Shown: in pieces, positions 9,301-18,397 of the stretch
Position numbering within the stretch: position 1 is the first letter of the stretch
How the letters are laid out: each line of letters begins with the position of its first letter
Source of the DNA: Deltaproteobacteria bacterium
Lineage (GTDB): Bacteria > JAGRBM01 > JAHCIT01
Length of the DNA: 64,000 nt
Assembly (NCBI GenBank): GCA_026129095.1
Contig: JAHCIT010000008.1
Coordinates: forward strand, 62,001-126,000
Direction: 5' to 3'
Made by a program: the position numbers and the translations under genes
Notes under the pieces: model-generated
Database searches by the model: none
What the model was told of the DNA's origin: nothing
The model's input: the letters and a program-made list of their open reading frames with translations, nothing else

Positions 9301-12300
9301 CGGCTCACCGGAAAGCGACGTGAACCTTGTGACTGGCAGACGCCCGCCGGACAGCTCCAGCGCGGTTTCGCTGCCACGCCCGGTCACCGGAGAGAGCAGG
9401 TGAACGAAGTGATACTGCCCGGCGAGATTCGACGCATCCGCGACAAAGGCATCCGGTCCGTTGTCGTCGTAGAAGAAGCCCCGGATACCGGGGATGGCAC
9501 CAGCGAGCGTTTCCAGCTGTTTCTGGAGTTCGCGGGCGCGGGGAGCCGAACCGTCACGGACCGCCGCGCTGGAGACGAGCAGCCCCCGCCGCTTGTTGAT
9601 GTTCCGGCGGGCAAAAGCCGTGACGTAATGCGCGGCAGACACGTATCGTGATGTGACTGGCACGGGGGGTGCAGCGGCCGACACCCAGTGCGTCACCGTC
9701 CCCGGACCGTCTCCAGCTGCCAGTGCATCCATGCTGGCCAGAACAAAATGACGATCGTTCATGATGATGAACGATTCCTCCCGGCCTTCCAGCGCGAAAA
9801 CGATCCGCTCGTCCGGGCCCAGATCGTACTGGATATCGGATGCCTTCGGCGGCCTGACCGACAGGAGATAGCCAAGTTCTGGCGCTTTATCCTGAATCGT
9901 CCCAAGTGCGGCGGCGTACCGGGTGCGGGCCTGATCGGCCGCCCGCTGGAGTTCCCGGAACCTGGCCAGCGACTTGCCCGACGCTTCCCGTTCAGGAACT
10001 GCCAGCAGGGCCGATACCGCCTCCGTCCATTTATCCGACGCCTCGCGGAACTCCCTGAACAGATCCCGGTCAGCCTCCCGGCCAGGCGGCGTGAGGGAAG
10101 TCCCGAGCGTCCAGATGGTACTGATCCGGCGGGATCTCTCCTCATATTCGACCAGCTTTTCCAGATCGGCCTCTTTCGCCGTCCCGGCGGCTTCCCGGTA
10201 CAAACGGTCCGCTACTGCCCCCAGTGTCCGCCGGAGCGCGCGGCTCCGGATACCGGCAGGAAGGAAGGACGGCTGCCAGGGGCCGGACTGATCCAGATGC
10301 GAGACAAACCGGCCGCAGGCAGCCGGTTCATCGAGGAGTTCGCACCGCATCGCATCCCCCCACAAACCGGCATCACCAACGCGATAGAGGCTGGCCAGTT
10401 CGGAAAACTCGGTCAGGGATTCAGCCACGCCTTCCGGAAGTCCGGCAGCCGAAAAAGCCCAGGCCTCGTCGAGCAGGCCTGTGAGGCGTTCCCGCACAGT
10501 GGAACGGCCGGTCAATCTTTCGTAGTCGGCAAAAACCCGGCGGGCCCGTATCAACCGTTTCAGCGGAAGAAGCCTTTGGGCCGCATCGGCATCCGGTGGC
10601 ATCGTCCGGAGCAGCACCAGCCCGCTCAAGGTGAGGAGATCCGCCATTATGCGGAGATCCACTGCCGCTCCCTGTGCCTTGCGAGCGTCAATATCCTTGA
10701 GAAGCTGGTTCGTCCGGCCGGTCCACAGACCAGCACCCTCTTCGCCGGGATTTTCCACCAGCAGTGCCATCCGGCTGGCCACCACGGTCGCCTGCCCTGC
10801 GATATCTCCGAATTTGACCGCCAGTTCATAGGCGTCGTCAAAACGCTCCAGCGCCCCTGCCGTATCGCCTGACCGGTAGAGCATCGCACCCAGGCGGCTA
10901 AGTGCGGAGGCGCGCTGCCGGTTGCCGTCAATATCGTCGGCGGCCGGTTTCACTTCCAGCATCCGTTCGGCGGCGGCAATGGCCCCCTCCCGGTTGCCGA
11001 TAGCCTCCATCGCCCGGCTTCGCCAGGTTTCGCCGAGCCGTGTCTCGTCACGGACGCTGAAGCCCCACGGCGCATCCGTCGCCGTGACTCCCAGCTTGAT
11101 GGCGAAGGTCGCCGGGGAAGCACCGGCCCGGCGATCTGTTGCCTTCGCATTCCGGGAAAGCGCCAGTTCCCATCGCTCCAGTTCCCGGAGCGTTCCGGCA
11201 TGATCTCCCATGCGGTACCGCTCGATGGCCAGGTTCCGGGCGAGTATGTGTTCCGAACCTGTCTCGCCCAGTTCCTCCGCCAGCGCCCCGGCGGCCTCGA
11301 ACGCTTGAGCGGCTTCCGATGGCTGCTCCGTCACCTGGTAAATCAGTCCGAGATAGCCGGTAATCGCCAATTCAAACCGCCGGTCACCGGCCTTGCGGGC
11401 CATTTCCAGCGCCACCCTTGCGGCACCGACTGCTTCCCCGAATCTTTCAGCATGGAACAGGGTCCGCATCCACCTGTCGGAGAGCAGCAGGGCCCGCCGT
11501 TCATCCCGCGGGTAGTCACCGGACCGGAAATACCTTCCGAGGAATTCCGATGCATCCCGGTAGTTGGGAGCCGGGAAATCGAGGAATGCCAGTCCGATAG
11601 CGAGTTCCAGTTCCCGCTCCCTTTCCGGCTGTCTCCCCTGCCGGGCGTATACGAGGGCCGTCTGGTAGGCGGTGATGGCATTTTCCAGATGGCCCGCGCT
11701 CTGGCGGGCCGAGAATGTCGCGCCCTCCATGATAAGGAAATGCTCAAGCATCTGGTACAAGTACCCAAGAAAATGGTGCAGGTCGGGCCGGTCAAACCGG
11801 AACGCCAGGGCATCCTCCAGATACGATATGGCCCGCTCAGCCCCGCGCTTCGACCGGTCCTGCCTCCATGCCTCCAGGGCGGCGACGTAGCGGCGGGTGG
11901 CTTCATCCCTGACTGGTGGGAGCGTATCCGGGGACCGCGCCGGTTCGTGCTCCGTAGCAGGGGAAAATCCCAGGGCGTAGTGCGCCTCCGGGCAGTCGGG
12001 ATCAATCCGGAGCGCAAGTTCAAGCAGCGGCCGGCGGTGGGCTTCCGTATCCGGAGGGAGCCGGGCGGCGAGGTACAACAGCGCATCCACCAGCGCCGTC
12101 GCCGCCTCAGGCCCGGCTCCGGCAAGTTCCTGCTGGTGCTCGAGCAGCATGCGGCTCTCGCCAGACTGGACTGCAAGTGCGATGAGCGCCGGGGCCCAGT
12201 CCCTCCGCAAGGCAGGATCGGCAAGATACAGGCCGCGACTGGCCGTCAGTTCCAGTTCCGCTGACCTGAACTGGCCCGTCTCGCGATAGACCCCGGCGAC

Positions 12301-14022
12301 CTTCAGGCCGACCCGGCCGCGCAGGTAATCGGGAGCATCCAGTTCCAGCCGCCGGAGCGCGGCAATCCGGTCCTCGGGCGCGGCGTAGAGCTCCGATGCG
12401 AGCCGGATCATCCGCTCGGCCGCCTCAAAACGGACACTTTCCACCGGTCCGTAGCTTCGGACCACCGCCCTCAAAAGGTCGATTGCCGCCGACTGCTCGC
12501 CCATTTCGGCAAATATCGCCGCCCGCTCCAGTGTCGCCGCACCGGCGATATCACGCTCGCTACCGTACTCCGCTTCCACGCGGCGGAATGCATCCAGTGC
12601 AGCCAGAGGCTGGCGATAACCGCCGTAAAGGCGGCCCAGTTCCAGCAGCGCGAATGCACGGAGCGGCATTTCCAGCCCTCTGTTCTCCACGCGGGAGCGG
12701 AGTCCGGTTTCATATTCCCCGAACGCCGTGACCAGTTCCGGATCGTCCAGCGGAAGCCCTGTGGCGCGGAGAATCTGCTGGTCGAGGGAAATCTTGAGAA
12801 TCTCCGCCCGGCGGGCCCAGTAGTCGCTACTTCCCTGGATCATCCTTTCCAGTGCAGACAGGGCGGGCCCCCAGAGCCCCAGCTTCAGGAGTTCCTCGGC
12901 ACGGTAGTAGTGGGCTGCCCGGGCAGTATCCTCTCCGAATATCTCCGGAATCATGCGCCGCCAGGCGAGCAGCCGGTCTGCCGGACCCGGAACCGCACGG
13001 ACCACGGCCAGCGGTTCCTCCATCGAATCCGGGGGACGCTGGCTGTAGGGAAGACTCCAGAGGTTCAGCTGCCCGGACCTGTCCGATGTAACGACGAGCC
13101 GGCCGCCCGCGGTAGCCGGCAGCGTGGCCGTGCTGGCCGACGAAGTGAGCGCCTGATAGTCACGTCCGGCCTTTCCAGTGGCGGTATCGAACGACACGGA
13201 CCACAGCGTCGTACGGTCGGCGGTGTCGATCACCCCGTCCATATTGGTATCATCGGCGAATACCACCAGAAAGATGCGGCCGTCGCCAAAGACCGCCATC
13301 GCCTCTTCAAAGGGCAAGTCCGTCAGCCGTGCTGCCCTGCCCAGCTTCATGCCATCCCTCGGCGCCACCTCGATCTGGCGGCGGTTGCGGCTCCTGCGGG
13401 TGAAGACCACCCAGCGGCCGTCGGGCGAAACGTCGGCACTGTACGCACCCGAAGGGCCGATACTGCTGAACTCGCCCGTTTTCGTGTCGAAAACTTCCAG
13501 ACTCCGGCGGCTTCCAGTCACCCGGGTGACCATGAGCCGGCGGTTATCCAGCCAGACCGGGTCTTCCTCACCGGAGCCCGCCTGGCCGGGAGGGACGGAG
13601 ACATTCCTTTCGCCTTCCCGGAAATCGGTAACGGCAAGATCTCCATACGCATCTTCCCGACGGGTGATGAAGGCGATCCGTTTCCCGTCCGGCGAAATTG
13701 CCGGTGCATAGTCCGCCGCTGAATGGCTGGTGATCTGGACTGGCGCAGCGGCTGTATCGAGATCGACCGACCAGATATCCCAGTTTCCCGACCGGGCCGA
13801 TACGAATGCCAGCTTCTGTCCATCGCGGCTCAGGGCCGGATCAAAATCGCCGCGATGATGGACCGACACCGGAAGCATGGGTGGATTCAGGTATTCGGCG
13901 AGTGACGCGGCGGGAGCTTCCACGGCGGGGCGGGCAGGCTGGAACCACTGCCGCTTGCGGGCACAGCCCGAATGCGGCACCAGCAATACCGCCGCCAGGC
14001 ACAGCACAGCCAGGGATTTCAC
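6301..14022 (-). CDS. Giant exported beta-propeller / TPR protein with two degenerate CHAT-like domains
   Basis: A 2573-residue protein. An N-terminal hydrophobic signal ends in a lipobox-like PHSGC. Residues about 45-330 hold TolB/PD40-type propeller repeats (DFDPALSRDGQKLAFVSARS, AISPDGKRIAFIT, DVSPDGRWVVFT). Long TPR arrays follow (about 340-1390 and 1690-2200). Two CHAT-like (caspase-fold) regions lie near 1395-1660 and 2230-2573; the second ends in the CHAT-typical GHPFAWAGTALYG. In both, the catalytic His and Cys positions appear replaced: HLLSPV and VILGTG in the first, HCADRL and VLALRA in the second, against family HxATHG and LSAC. It is therefore probably a scaffold, not a protease. 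The GTG at 14022 overlaps the upstream stop as GTGA, which decides the start. Function unknown. Confidence 0.75.
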   Translation of the reverse strand: MKSLAVLCLAAVLLVPHSGCARKRQWFQPARPAVEAPAASLAEYLNPPMLPVSVHHRGDFDPALSRDGQKLAFVSARSGNWDIWSVDLDTAAAPVQITSHSAADYAPAISPDGKRIAFITRREDAYGDLAVTDFREGERNVSVPPGQAGSGEEDPVWLDNRRLMVTRVTGSRRSLEVFDTKTGEFSSIGPSGAYSADVSPDGRWVVFTRRSRNRRQIEVAPRDGMKLGRAARLTDLPFEEAMAVFGDGRIFLVVFADDTNMDGVIDTADRTTLWSVSFDTATGKAGRDYQALTSSASTATLPATAGGRLVVTSDRSGQLNLWSLPYSQRPPDSMEEPLAVVRAVPGPADRLLAWRRMIPEIFGEDTARAAHYYRAEELLKLGLWGPALSALERMIQGSSDYWARRAEILKISLDQQILRATGLPLDDPELVTAFGEYETGLRSRVENRGLEMPLRAFALLELGRLYGGYRQPLAALDAFRRVEAEYGSERDIAGAATLERAAIFAEMGEQSAAIDLLRAVVRSYGPVESVRFEAAERMIRLASELYAAPEDRIAALRRLELDAPDYLRGRVGLKVAGVYRETGQFRSAELELTASRGLYLADPALRRDWAPALIALAVQSGESRMLLEHQQELAGAGPEAATALVDALLYLAARLPPDTEAHRRPLLELALRIDPDCPEAHYALGFSPATEHEPARSPDTLPPVRDEATRRYVAALEAWRQDRSKRGAERAISYLEDALAFRFDRPDLHHFLGYLYQMLEHFLIMEGATFSARQSAGHLENAITAYQTALVYARQGRQPERERELELAIGLAFLDFPAPNYRDASEFLGRYFRSGDYPRDERRALLLSDRWMRTLFHAERFGEAVGAARVALEMARKAGDRRFELAITGYLGLIYQVTEQPSEAAQAFEAAGALAEELGETGSEHILARNLAIERYRMGDHAGTLRELERWELALSRNAKATDRRAGASPATFAIKLGVTATDAPWGFSVRDETRLGETWRSRAMEAIGNREGAIAAAERMLEVKPAADDIDGNRQRASALSRLGAMLYRSGDTAGALERFDDAYELAVKFGDIAGQATVVASRMALLVENPGEEGAGLWTGRTNQLLKDIDARKAQGAAVDLRIMADLLTLSGLVLLRTMPPDADAAQRLLPLKRLIRARRVFADYERLTGRSTVRERLTGLLDEAWAFSAAGLPEGVAESLTEFSELASLYRVGDAGLWGDAMRCELLDEPAACGRFVSHLDQSGPWQPSFLPAGIRSRALRRTLGAVADRLYREAAGTAKEADLEKLVEYEERSRRISTIWTLGTSLTPPGREADRDLFREFREASDKWTEAVSALLAVPEREASGKSLARFRELQRAADQARTRYAAALGTIQDKAPELGYLLSVRPPKASDIQYDLGPDERIVFALEGREESFIIMNDRHFVLASMDALAAGDGPGTVTHWVSAAAPPVPVTSRYVSAAHYVTAFARRNINKRRGLLVSSAAVRDGSAPRARELQKQLETLAGAIPGIRGFFYDDNGPDAFVADASNLAGQYHFVHLLSPVTGRGSETALELSGGRLPVTRFTSLSGEPHLWVVTGFQPDHPLERQVFMEMAAYAGAPAVILGTGAARPEDELEAWAAFYRETLRWQAPRTAEIWRKAQDSVTAFSRYAFFGYPGIDAGSVNAFARTLINDLANRAASGAAGKRWPEAALAAERAVTTMDVIGVDPRTLVQMLNAAVYALKQMREWERAAAYEDRLARIYAEAGATVQAAQALYFAGQDYLRANRFEDAFERFEDAIRAAGANRQMLLVIESEWGRGLALAGQGKAAVERYTSAIAHAEAAGDAASRAELLFNRGRVQYEQTENHDGAAADLEAAIRIASSLLRQAQGSPQPGDETAALEQAVFRNRLTLALVESARGRYQVAETALGELATEAARRGLGELEFQARLYRATALRQLARPDSAIEVIAPLLKERPASLAAPAGDGPAADLLNLAALLYWSLGREEISVGFSQGALVHARREADPGRVAAILVTLGTSLRVLGQHDEARLYLAEAAGIDRQRENPAGLSGALRQLALIALDSGRMAEGRKFLDEAVASAAASGHRRTELELRWLRASRLENAGGEDMESLHTAARELGDPGLIARTAAPFPAVSAAEAWLLEPPSSPATEARSGLAVAKAAIFRRAARELSAGDPPAALRFWERGRRKLLRDRMWETGLSRRALEPVLLPDGVPGAAWHDRVAEAVSARRRYPVAMPPGAHPALALLRDSPDFSLPGVAPGSVVLVPVDLDGEGAILWWTLDSRGVDASELTFEPGSLARTVPTLAETVRSQGRYEPVWDSFREKFLPGKIRTLLDTLPPGAAVMLVPDGLLEQLPAPLLGARRQDGGVWSPRLAVSSLGALWELEPVAVRQEFRPDRSRMAGANPSRVRAGFGLDLDSRGGADFFGQERTVIETRGPARGWLHCADRLRISPVSPAGVTCGPDRISVIESTSLSASVMDGGVPPDSVTVLALRAPSLMRGARNPWVLPGWRRGAVGARIYRQGYGALQKGQLPAAAFLGAARDLDGTYGHPFAWAGTALYGPIASTGE

Positions 14023-14609
14023 TTCATCTGTTCCCACTGTCCGGAGGGTGTTTGCACCCAGTCCCCGGTCCGGGCACCGTCCCGGTAGAGCCTGGCGAAT
14101 ACCGCTTCCACTTGCGGCCGGTCGATTTCCGAGAGATTCGGATTCATCGAGATCACGCCATCAACGATCGTTCGCCGGTCGGTATTCTCGTCGGCCGCTA
14201 TCCGTTCGATCCGCTGCCGGTCCCGGTCAGCCGCCGGCAGGCGATTGGCAAAAACGAACAAATAACCCGTGTTCGCTTCACCCACGAAACCGGCTGCCTT
14301 GATCTGAAGCAGTTCATCCCGCTGGTATTCCTGATGCAATACCGCCTTGAGGACGTTTTGCCGGACCAGCGAGAGGCTTTCGGCAGGAGCATCCGCCGCG
14401 GTCAGTCCGGACATGTCGCCCCGGACATCCACGCCCGGAACAGCAGCCAGAAACCGGTCGTCACGGCGAAGATATTCGTAAGTGCCCAGGACCTGGTTTT
14501 CCAGCGCGGTTTTCTCCGGCAACCCGAGGATGACGATCGTCGGGTTGCAGCCTCCCGCCAGGAGAGCGAGCAGCGCCAAGGCCCCTGCCAGCATCAGTCC
14601 GGGTTTCAC
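14019..14609 (-). CDS. YnbE/YdbL-like lipoprotein (DUF1318 type)
   Basis: A 196-residue lipoprotein with signal peptide and lipobox LLAGGC. After the Cys, PTIVILGLPEKTALENQVLG resembles short YnbE-like or DUF1318 lipoproteins. The C-terminal half (IKAAGFVGEANTGYLF ... DRRTIVDGVI ... GDWVQTPSGQWEQMK) matches the layout of E. coli YdbL (GETLSGYI, GEYVRGINGKWLRK). In E. coli, YdbH with YnbE and YdbL takes part in phospholipid transport between the membranes. Here one protein seems to carry both small partners' features. The GTG start overlaps the stop of the YdbH-like gene as GTGA, and its own stop overlaps the next gene in the same way. The family assignment is good; the exact role is inferred. 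Confidence 0.78.
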   Translation of the reverse strand: MKPGLMLAGALALLALLAGGCNPTIVILGLPEKTALENQVLGTYEYLRRDDRFLAAVPGVDVRGDMSGLTAADAPAESLSLVRQNVLKAVLHQEYQRDELLQIKAAGFVGEANTGYLFVFANRLPAADRDRQRIERIAADENTDRRTIVDGVISMNPNLSEIDRPQVEAVFARLYRDGARTGDWVQTPSGQWEQMK

Positions 14610-17600
14610 TGTGTCCCCTGCTTCCGCCGCAGATTGTCCATGATGACGGCCAGCGGTATCCGGTTGATGTGCTGCTCAAGCTTCAGAACCGTCCGGCCCA
14701 GCACCGGCAGCAGCAGCCGGATTGCCGCGCTCGTGAAAAAATCCCCGATATTGCGGGTGATGAGCCGGGGTTTCAGCGCCACGATCATGTTGAGATATCC
14801 GTGCTCGGCCCGCATGAACACGTAGTCAGGAACCAGACCTATACCGAGTTTTTCGCGGATATTCTTCATCTGCGGGTCCGTCCGTTCCGGATCCATGAGG
14901 TCCAGAAGGCCGTCGAGGGCTTCCTTTCCGATCCGCGTAACGTTGATCCGTGCGTCCACTCCGCCGCCGGGAGCCAGACGCAGACTGACGTTCTGGTTCA
15001 CGAGGTAGTCTCCGGACATTACCTGAAAGCTGCTCCGGCCCACCATGAGTGTTTCCGTGTTGAGACGCGACATGGAACCTTCCAGCCAGAGCGACGTGGC
15101 CGGATAGTAGTGCATCTCGAGCTCGGCGATCAGCACCCCCTCCAGCAGCCTTGCCTCCATCTGGCGGCAGCGGATCACATCCCCGTCCACGGTAACGACC
15201 GCCGAAAAATCATCCACCCTGGCTGTTCCGTACAATGCCTCCTTGAACCGGAGCGGTTTTCCGCCGGGATCGATCCAGGAGAGTCTCCGTTCCAGTATGG
15301 ACAGGGCTTCCGGCGGCACACCGTGCTCACGTACCGGCTGGATCACGAGGCCATCCGGTCCCATCCGGGCGATCAGGACGGCCGTGACCGGTCCGTTGAT
15401 TTCCCTGACCTGAAGCCGTTCGCCCATCCGCACCGAGACGTTATCCATGTCGGCGCTGCCCGCCAGTTCGGCTTCCTTCAGGCTGTGCAGGTTGATCCGG
15501 AGGTTGCCGCTCACCCTGCCGCTTCCCGACAAACCCCGGCCGGCCGTCATTGCGGCGTCCTCGACCTGCAACCCGTATGATATCCGGAAACCGGCTCTCG
15601 GTTTCGACAAAAGCTGCTCGAAATTCCCGGTACCTTCGGCGGAGAACCCCGCAACCGGCTGGGCAACGGTAAACCGGTCCAGTTCGATCTGATTGAGATT
15701 TGCGTAGCTCAGGCGAGCCTCGGCTTCAGTATCCTCCAGAACCTTTTCGGCGCCAGGCGTGAGAATCTCCTTCGCGGCAATCCTGGCATCCAGTTCCTGC
15801 CGTTCATTTCCGTTACGGAATACGAGATGTCCTGTTCCTCCCCGTACCGTCGTATCGCCCATTACGGCAGAAATGTCCGTCAGCGAAGCAATTCCCTCCA
15901 GCCGGATGGGAAGTTCGCCCGTCACCATCACATCCGGACCCGGCAACTGGCCAACTGCACGGATATCAGCCGTCCCGGTACCCTGTGGCCGGTAACGGGC
16001 GGCAGTCTGCCGGATGGTTTCCGGCATCCGGCGGACCAGGTTGGCCACCGAGAAGGGGTCAATGCGGGTACGGATATCGAGCCGCGGCCGCTGCCCGGAT
16101 AAATCCGCCTCGCCCTCGATCCGGCCGTTCAGCGTATCCTTCAGGGTGAACGGGGCCGACAGTTCTCGCACGCGGCGACGACCCGGATCGGCCACCATAC
16201 GGAGCCAGAACGAGATATCCGGTGCCGCATCGCTCCCGAGCGCGTCTATGATGACCTCCCTCGCCCAGAACTCCACCGCCGTCCGGATGAGCCCCGGCTG
16301 GCTTTCAGGAGTGAACGAAATTGTGGTCCCCAGTTCGCCGGCACGGTTACGGCCGTAGCGGACCTGGTAGGCGTGCCAGCCAATCTTGCCGAGCAACCGC
16401 TCCACCATCGCGCCAGCACCCATGCGCCCGGACAGTTCGCCGCTTCCTTCCAGCCTGCCGACCGCAAGGTTTCCATCCGGATCCGGCATCGAGAGCCTGA
16501 TACTGGCTTCAGACTGGAAGTCCGACTGGAACGGCATGATGCTGCCAGATGCGCTGCCTTCGACACGCACTTCTCCGGCCAGCGAATCCAGGCCTGAGTG
16601 TTTCTCCTGCACCGGTTCGATCGCCCGGCCAAGACGCCCAAGGTCCATCTCAGCCGACACGGTGGCCGCAAATGGCGACGGGGCGGCGGCCGACACACGG
16701 CCACTTCCACGAACCGTCAGCCAGTCAGCGACACCGAACTGCGCCGCCTCCACGGTCAGGGACCGCGCCAGTCCGCTGAATACCGCCCGGCTCCGGAAAA
16801 CCAGTGGCAGGTCGAGGGCGAGCAGTTGAGGAACGGTTACCCGCGCCCGCAGCAGTTCCAGCCGGACCGGATCGGCAGTGACCGTTTCCAGAGCGGCATC
16901 AGCCGAAAATGCCACCGATGCGTCCAGTCCGCCGCGGAAACGGGGGGCGGGATCACCCGCTTCGGCGACCAGAATGTCGGCGACAGTAGCCGACAGGGTT
17001 CCCTGAACGACGCCTTTCGGGGCGCCAGCCACGAGACTCGTCCTGATTCCTGCGATACTGAGTTCTGGCCCGTTAGTGGCTGATGCCATCTGGATTTCTG
17101 CATTTACCGAACCGGCTTCTCCACTCTGGAATATGCCCTGCGGGTGACGGTCACCGGGGCCCTGCCACTCGAACCGCTTCGAACTGATCCGGCCGGTGAG
17201 ACCCTCCACGACGAGATTTTCCCTGGCAATCCGATCCGCCCTGCCGGACAGCTCCAGCTTTTCCACCGACACAGCCAGTGGCTTGAACCTGATCTCACCC
17301 TTCACGACGGGTGCGGCCAGTTCCCCGCCTCTCACGGAAAGCGAAGTGCCCAGTGCCTCGGCTGCCGGACGCAACGGATCGAACCTCGCGGTCAGCCCGC
17401 CATCGATGCCCAACCCCCGTTCGCCTTCCGGCAGCCGGAACTGCGCCCGGCCTTCCAGGATTTCTCCCAGCCGGAACCTGAAATCGTACCAGCCGGGCGT
17501 TTCAGCATTCCGGAGCGCAAGCGACGCCTCACCCAGCGGCAGGGATTTTCCGTCCCTGCGGATATCAAGGCCAGCGGTAGCCAGTTCCGCCGAAATGCCG

Positions 17601-18367
17601 GGAGCGGACGGGTTTGCCGAATCGAACTGCGACAGCAGGTGCCCGCCCAGCTCCGTTTCCACCAAGACGCCATTACCCAGAAACACTACTCGCAACCGGC
17701 CCTCACCAGCCGGAACAATCTTCACCTGTGCCGTCAGCCTCCCACCCGCCAACTCTCCGCCAAGTGCGGCACTGAAAAGACCGATTCGGGTCTCGCTGGA
17801 AGGGCTGTACACCGCAATCGATCCGTCATGGATATCCAGCGACGATATCCTGAACCGGACGGGCAGTTCCGGAAGCCCGCCTTTTTTTTCTGGTGCGCTC
17901 TCCGGCGGCGGAGAGGCGGGCCGGTCCCGGGCCGCGACGGCTTCCGCAAAACCCATCCGTCCATCCGGCAGGGTTTCCAGAACGACCGCCATCTTTTCAG
18001 CCACGATCCGGTCCAGATCAACAGTCCGGTTCATGATGGCAGGGAGCCACCACCGGACCTCCAGCCGGCCGATGGAAAGAACTTCCCGGTGCCTGAATGG
18101 CGGCGGAGCCAATAGACGGATGCCGTCCATAACCAGGGTACCGGTCAGGGTGAACTGGAGCGAATCGATCTCTATCTCGCCGGCAATCCGCCGGTTCACC
18201 TGTTCGACCAGCAACGACCGGAGACGGCCCCGGTCAGCATGCTCGGCATAAAAGAGCACCGCTGATGCCAGCAGGATGGGCAGGATGCAGAGTCCCGCCG
18301 CGCTCCACAGGACGAAGCGCCGCCAGCCTGAGCGGCGACGGGGAGCCCCTTGTCCGTGAGTCGCCAA
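14606..18367 (-). CDS. YdbH/AsmA-like inter-membrane protein
   Basis: A 1253-residue protein with one N-terminal transmembrane helix (about residues 19-42), an AsmA-like start (LLVEQVNRRIAGEIEIDSLQ), and a very long beta-rich body (repeated R-L-E-V-R, G-R-V-S-G and L-D-I-R-T strands) typical of bridge-like lipid transfer proteins. The C-terminal region (VVTVDGDVIRCRQMEARLLEG, LVNQNVSLRLAPGGGVDARI, YVFMRAEHGYLNMIVALKPR) and the neighbouring YdbL-like gene point to the YdbH family. The TTG start at 18367 is supported by GGAGGGGAG 8 bases upstream. The probable role is carrying lipids across the periplasm. It is translationally coupled to the next gene. Confidence 0.8.
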   Translation of the reverse strand: MATHGQGAPRRRSGWRRFVLWSAAGLCILPILLASAVLFYAEHADRGRLRSLLVEQVNRRIAGEIEIDSLQFTLTGTLVMDGIRLLAPPPFRHREVLSIGRLEVRWWLPAIMNRTVDLDRIVAEKMAVVLETLPDGRMGFAEAVAARDRPASPPPESAPEKKGGLPELPVRFRISSLDIHDGSIAVYSPSSETRIGLFSAALGGELAGGRLTAQVKIVPAGEGRLRVVFLGNGVLVETELGGHLLSQFDSANPSAPGISAELATAGLDIRRDGKSLPLGEASLALRNAETPGWYDFRFRLGEILEGRAQFRLPEGERGLGIDGGLTARFDPLRPAAEALGTSLSVRGGELAAPVVKGEIRFKPLAVSVEKLELSGRADRIARENLVVEGLTGRISSKRFEWQGPGDRHPQGIFQSGEAGSVNAEIQMASATNGPELSIAGIRTSLVAGAPKGVVQGTLSATVADILVAEAGDPAPRFRGGLDASVAFSADAALETVTADPVRLELLRARVTVPQLLALDLPLVFRSRAVFSGLARSLTVEAAQFGVADWLTVRGSGRVSAAAPSPFAATVSAEMDLGRLGRAIEPVQEKHSGLDSLAGEVRVEGSASGSIMPFQSDFQSEASIRLSMPDPDGNLAVGRLEGSGELSGRMGAGAMVERLLGKIGWHAYQVRYGRNRAGELGTTISFTPESQPGLIRTAVEFWAREVIIDALGSDAAPDISFWLRMVADPGRRRVRELSAPFTLKDTLNGRIEGEADLSGQRPRLDIRTRIDPFSVANLVRRMPETIRQTAARYRPQGTGTADIRAVGQLPGPDVMVTGELPIRLEGIASLTDISAVMGDTTVRGGTGHLVFRNGNERQELDARIAAKEILTPGAEKVLEDTEAEARLSYANLNQIELDRFTVAQPVAGFSAEGTGNFEQLLSKPRAGFRISYGLQVEDAAMTAGRGLSGSGRVSGNLRINLHSLKEAELAGSADMDNVSVRMGERLQVREINGPVTAVLIARMGPDGLVIQPVREHGVPPEALSILERRLSWIDPGGKPLRFKEALYGTARVDDFSAVVTVDGDVIRCRQMEARLLEGVLIAELEMHYYPATSLWLEGSMSRLNTETLMVGRSSFQVMSGDYLVNQNVSLRLAPGGGVDARINVTRIGKEALDGLLDLMDPERTDPQMKNIREKLGIGLVPDYVFMRAEHGYLNMIVALKPRLITRNIGDFFTSAAIRLLLPVLGRTVLKLEQHINRIPLAVIMDNLRRKQGTQ

Positions 18368-18397
18368 GGCCTGCGCTCCCCTCCCCGGCGGCGGAGA

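Noticed and set aside
6301-14022. CHAT-type anti-phage or cell-death effector
   Set aside because: The protein has an export signal, both CHAT-like domains lack the His-Cys dyad, and no defence genes are adjacent.
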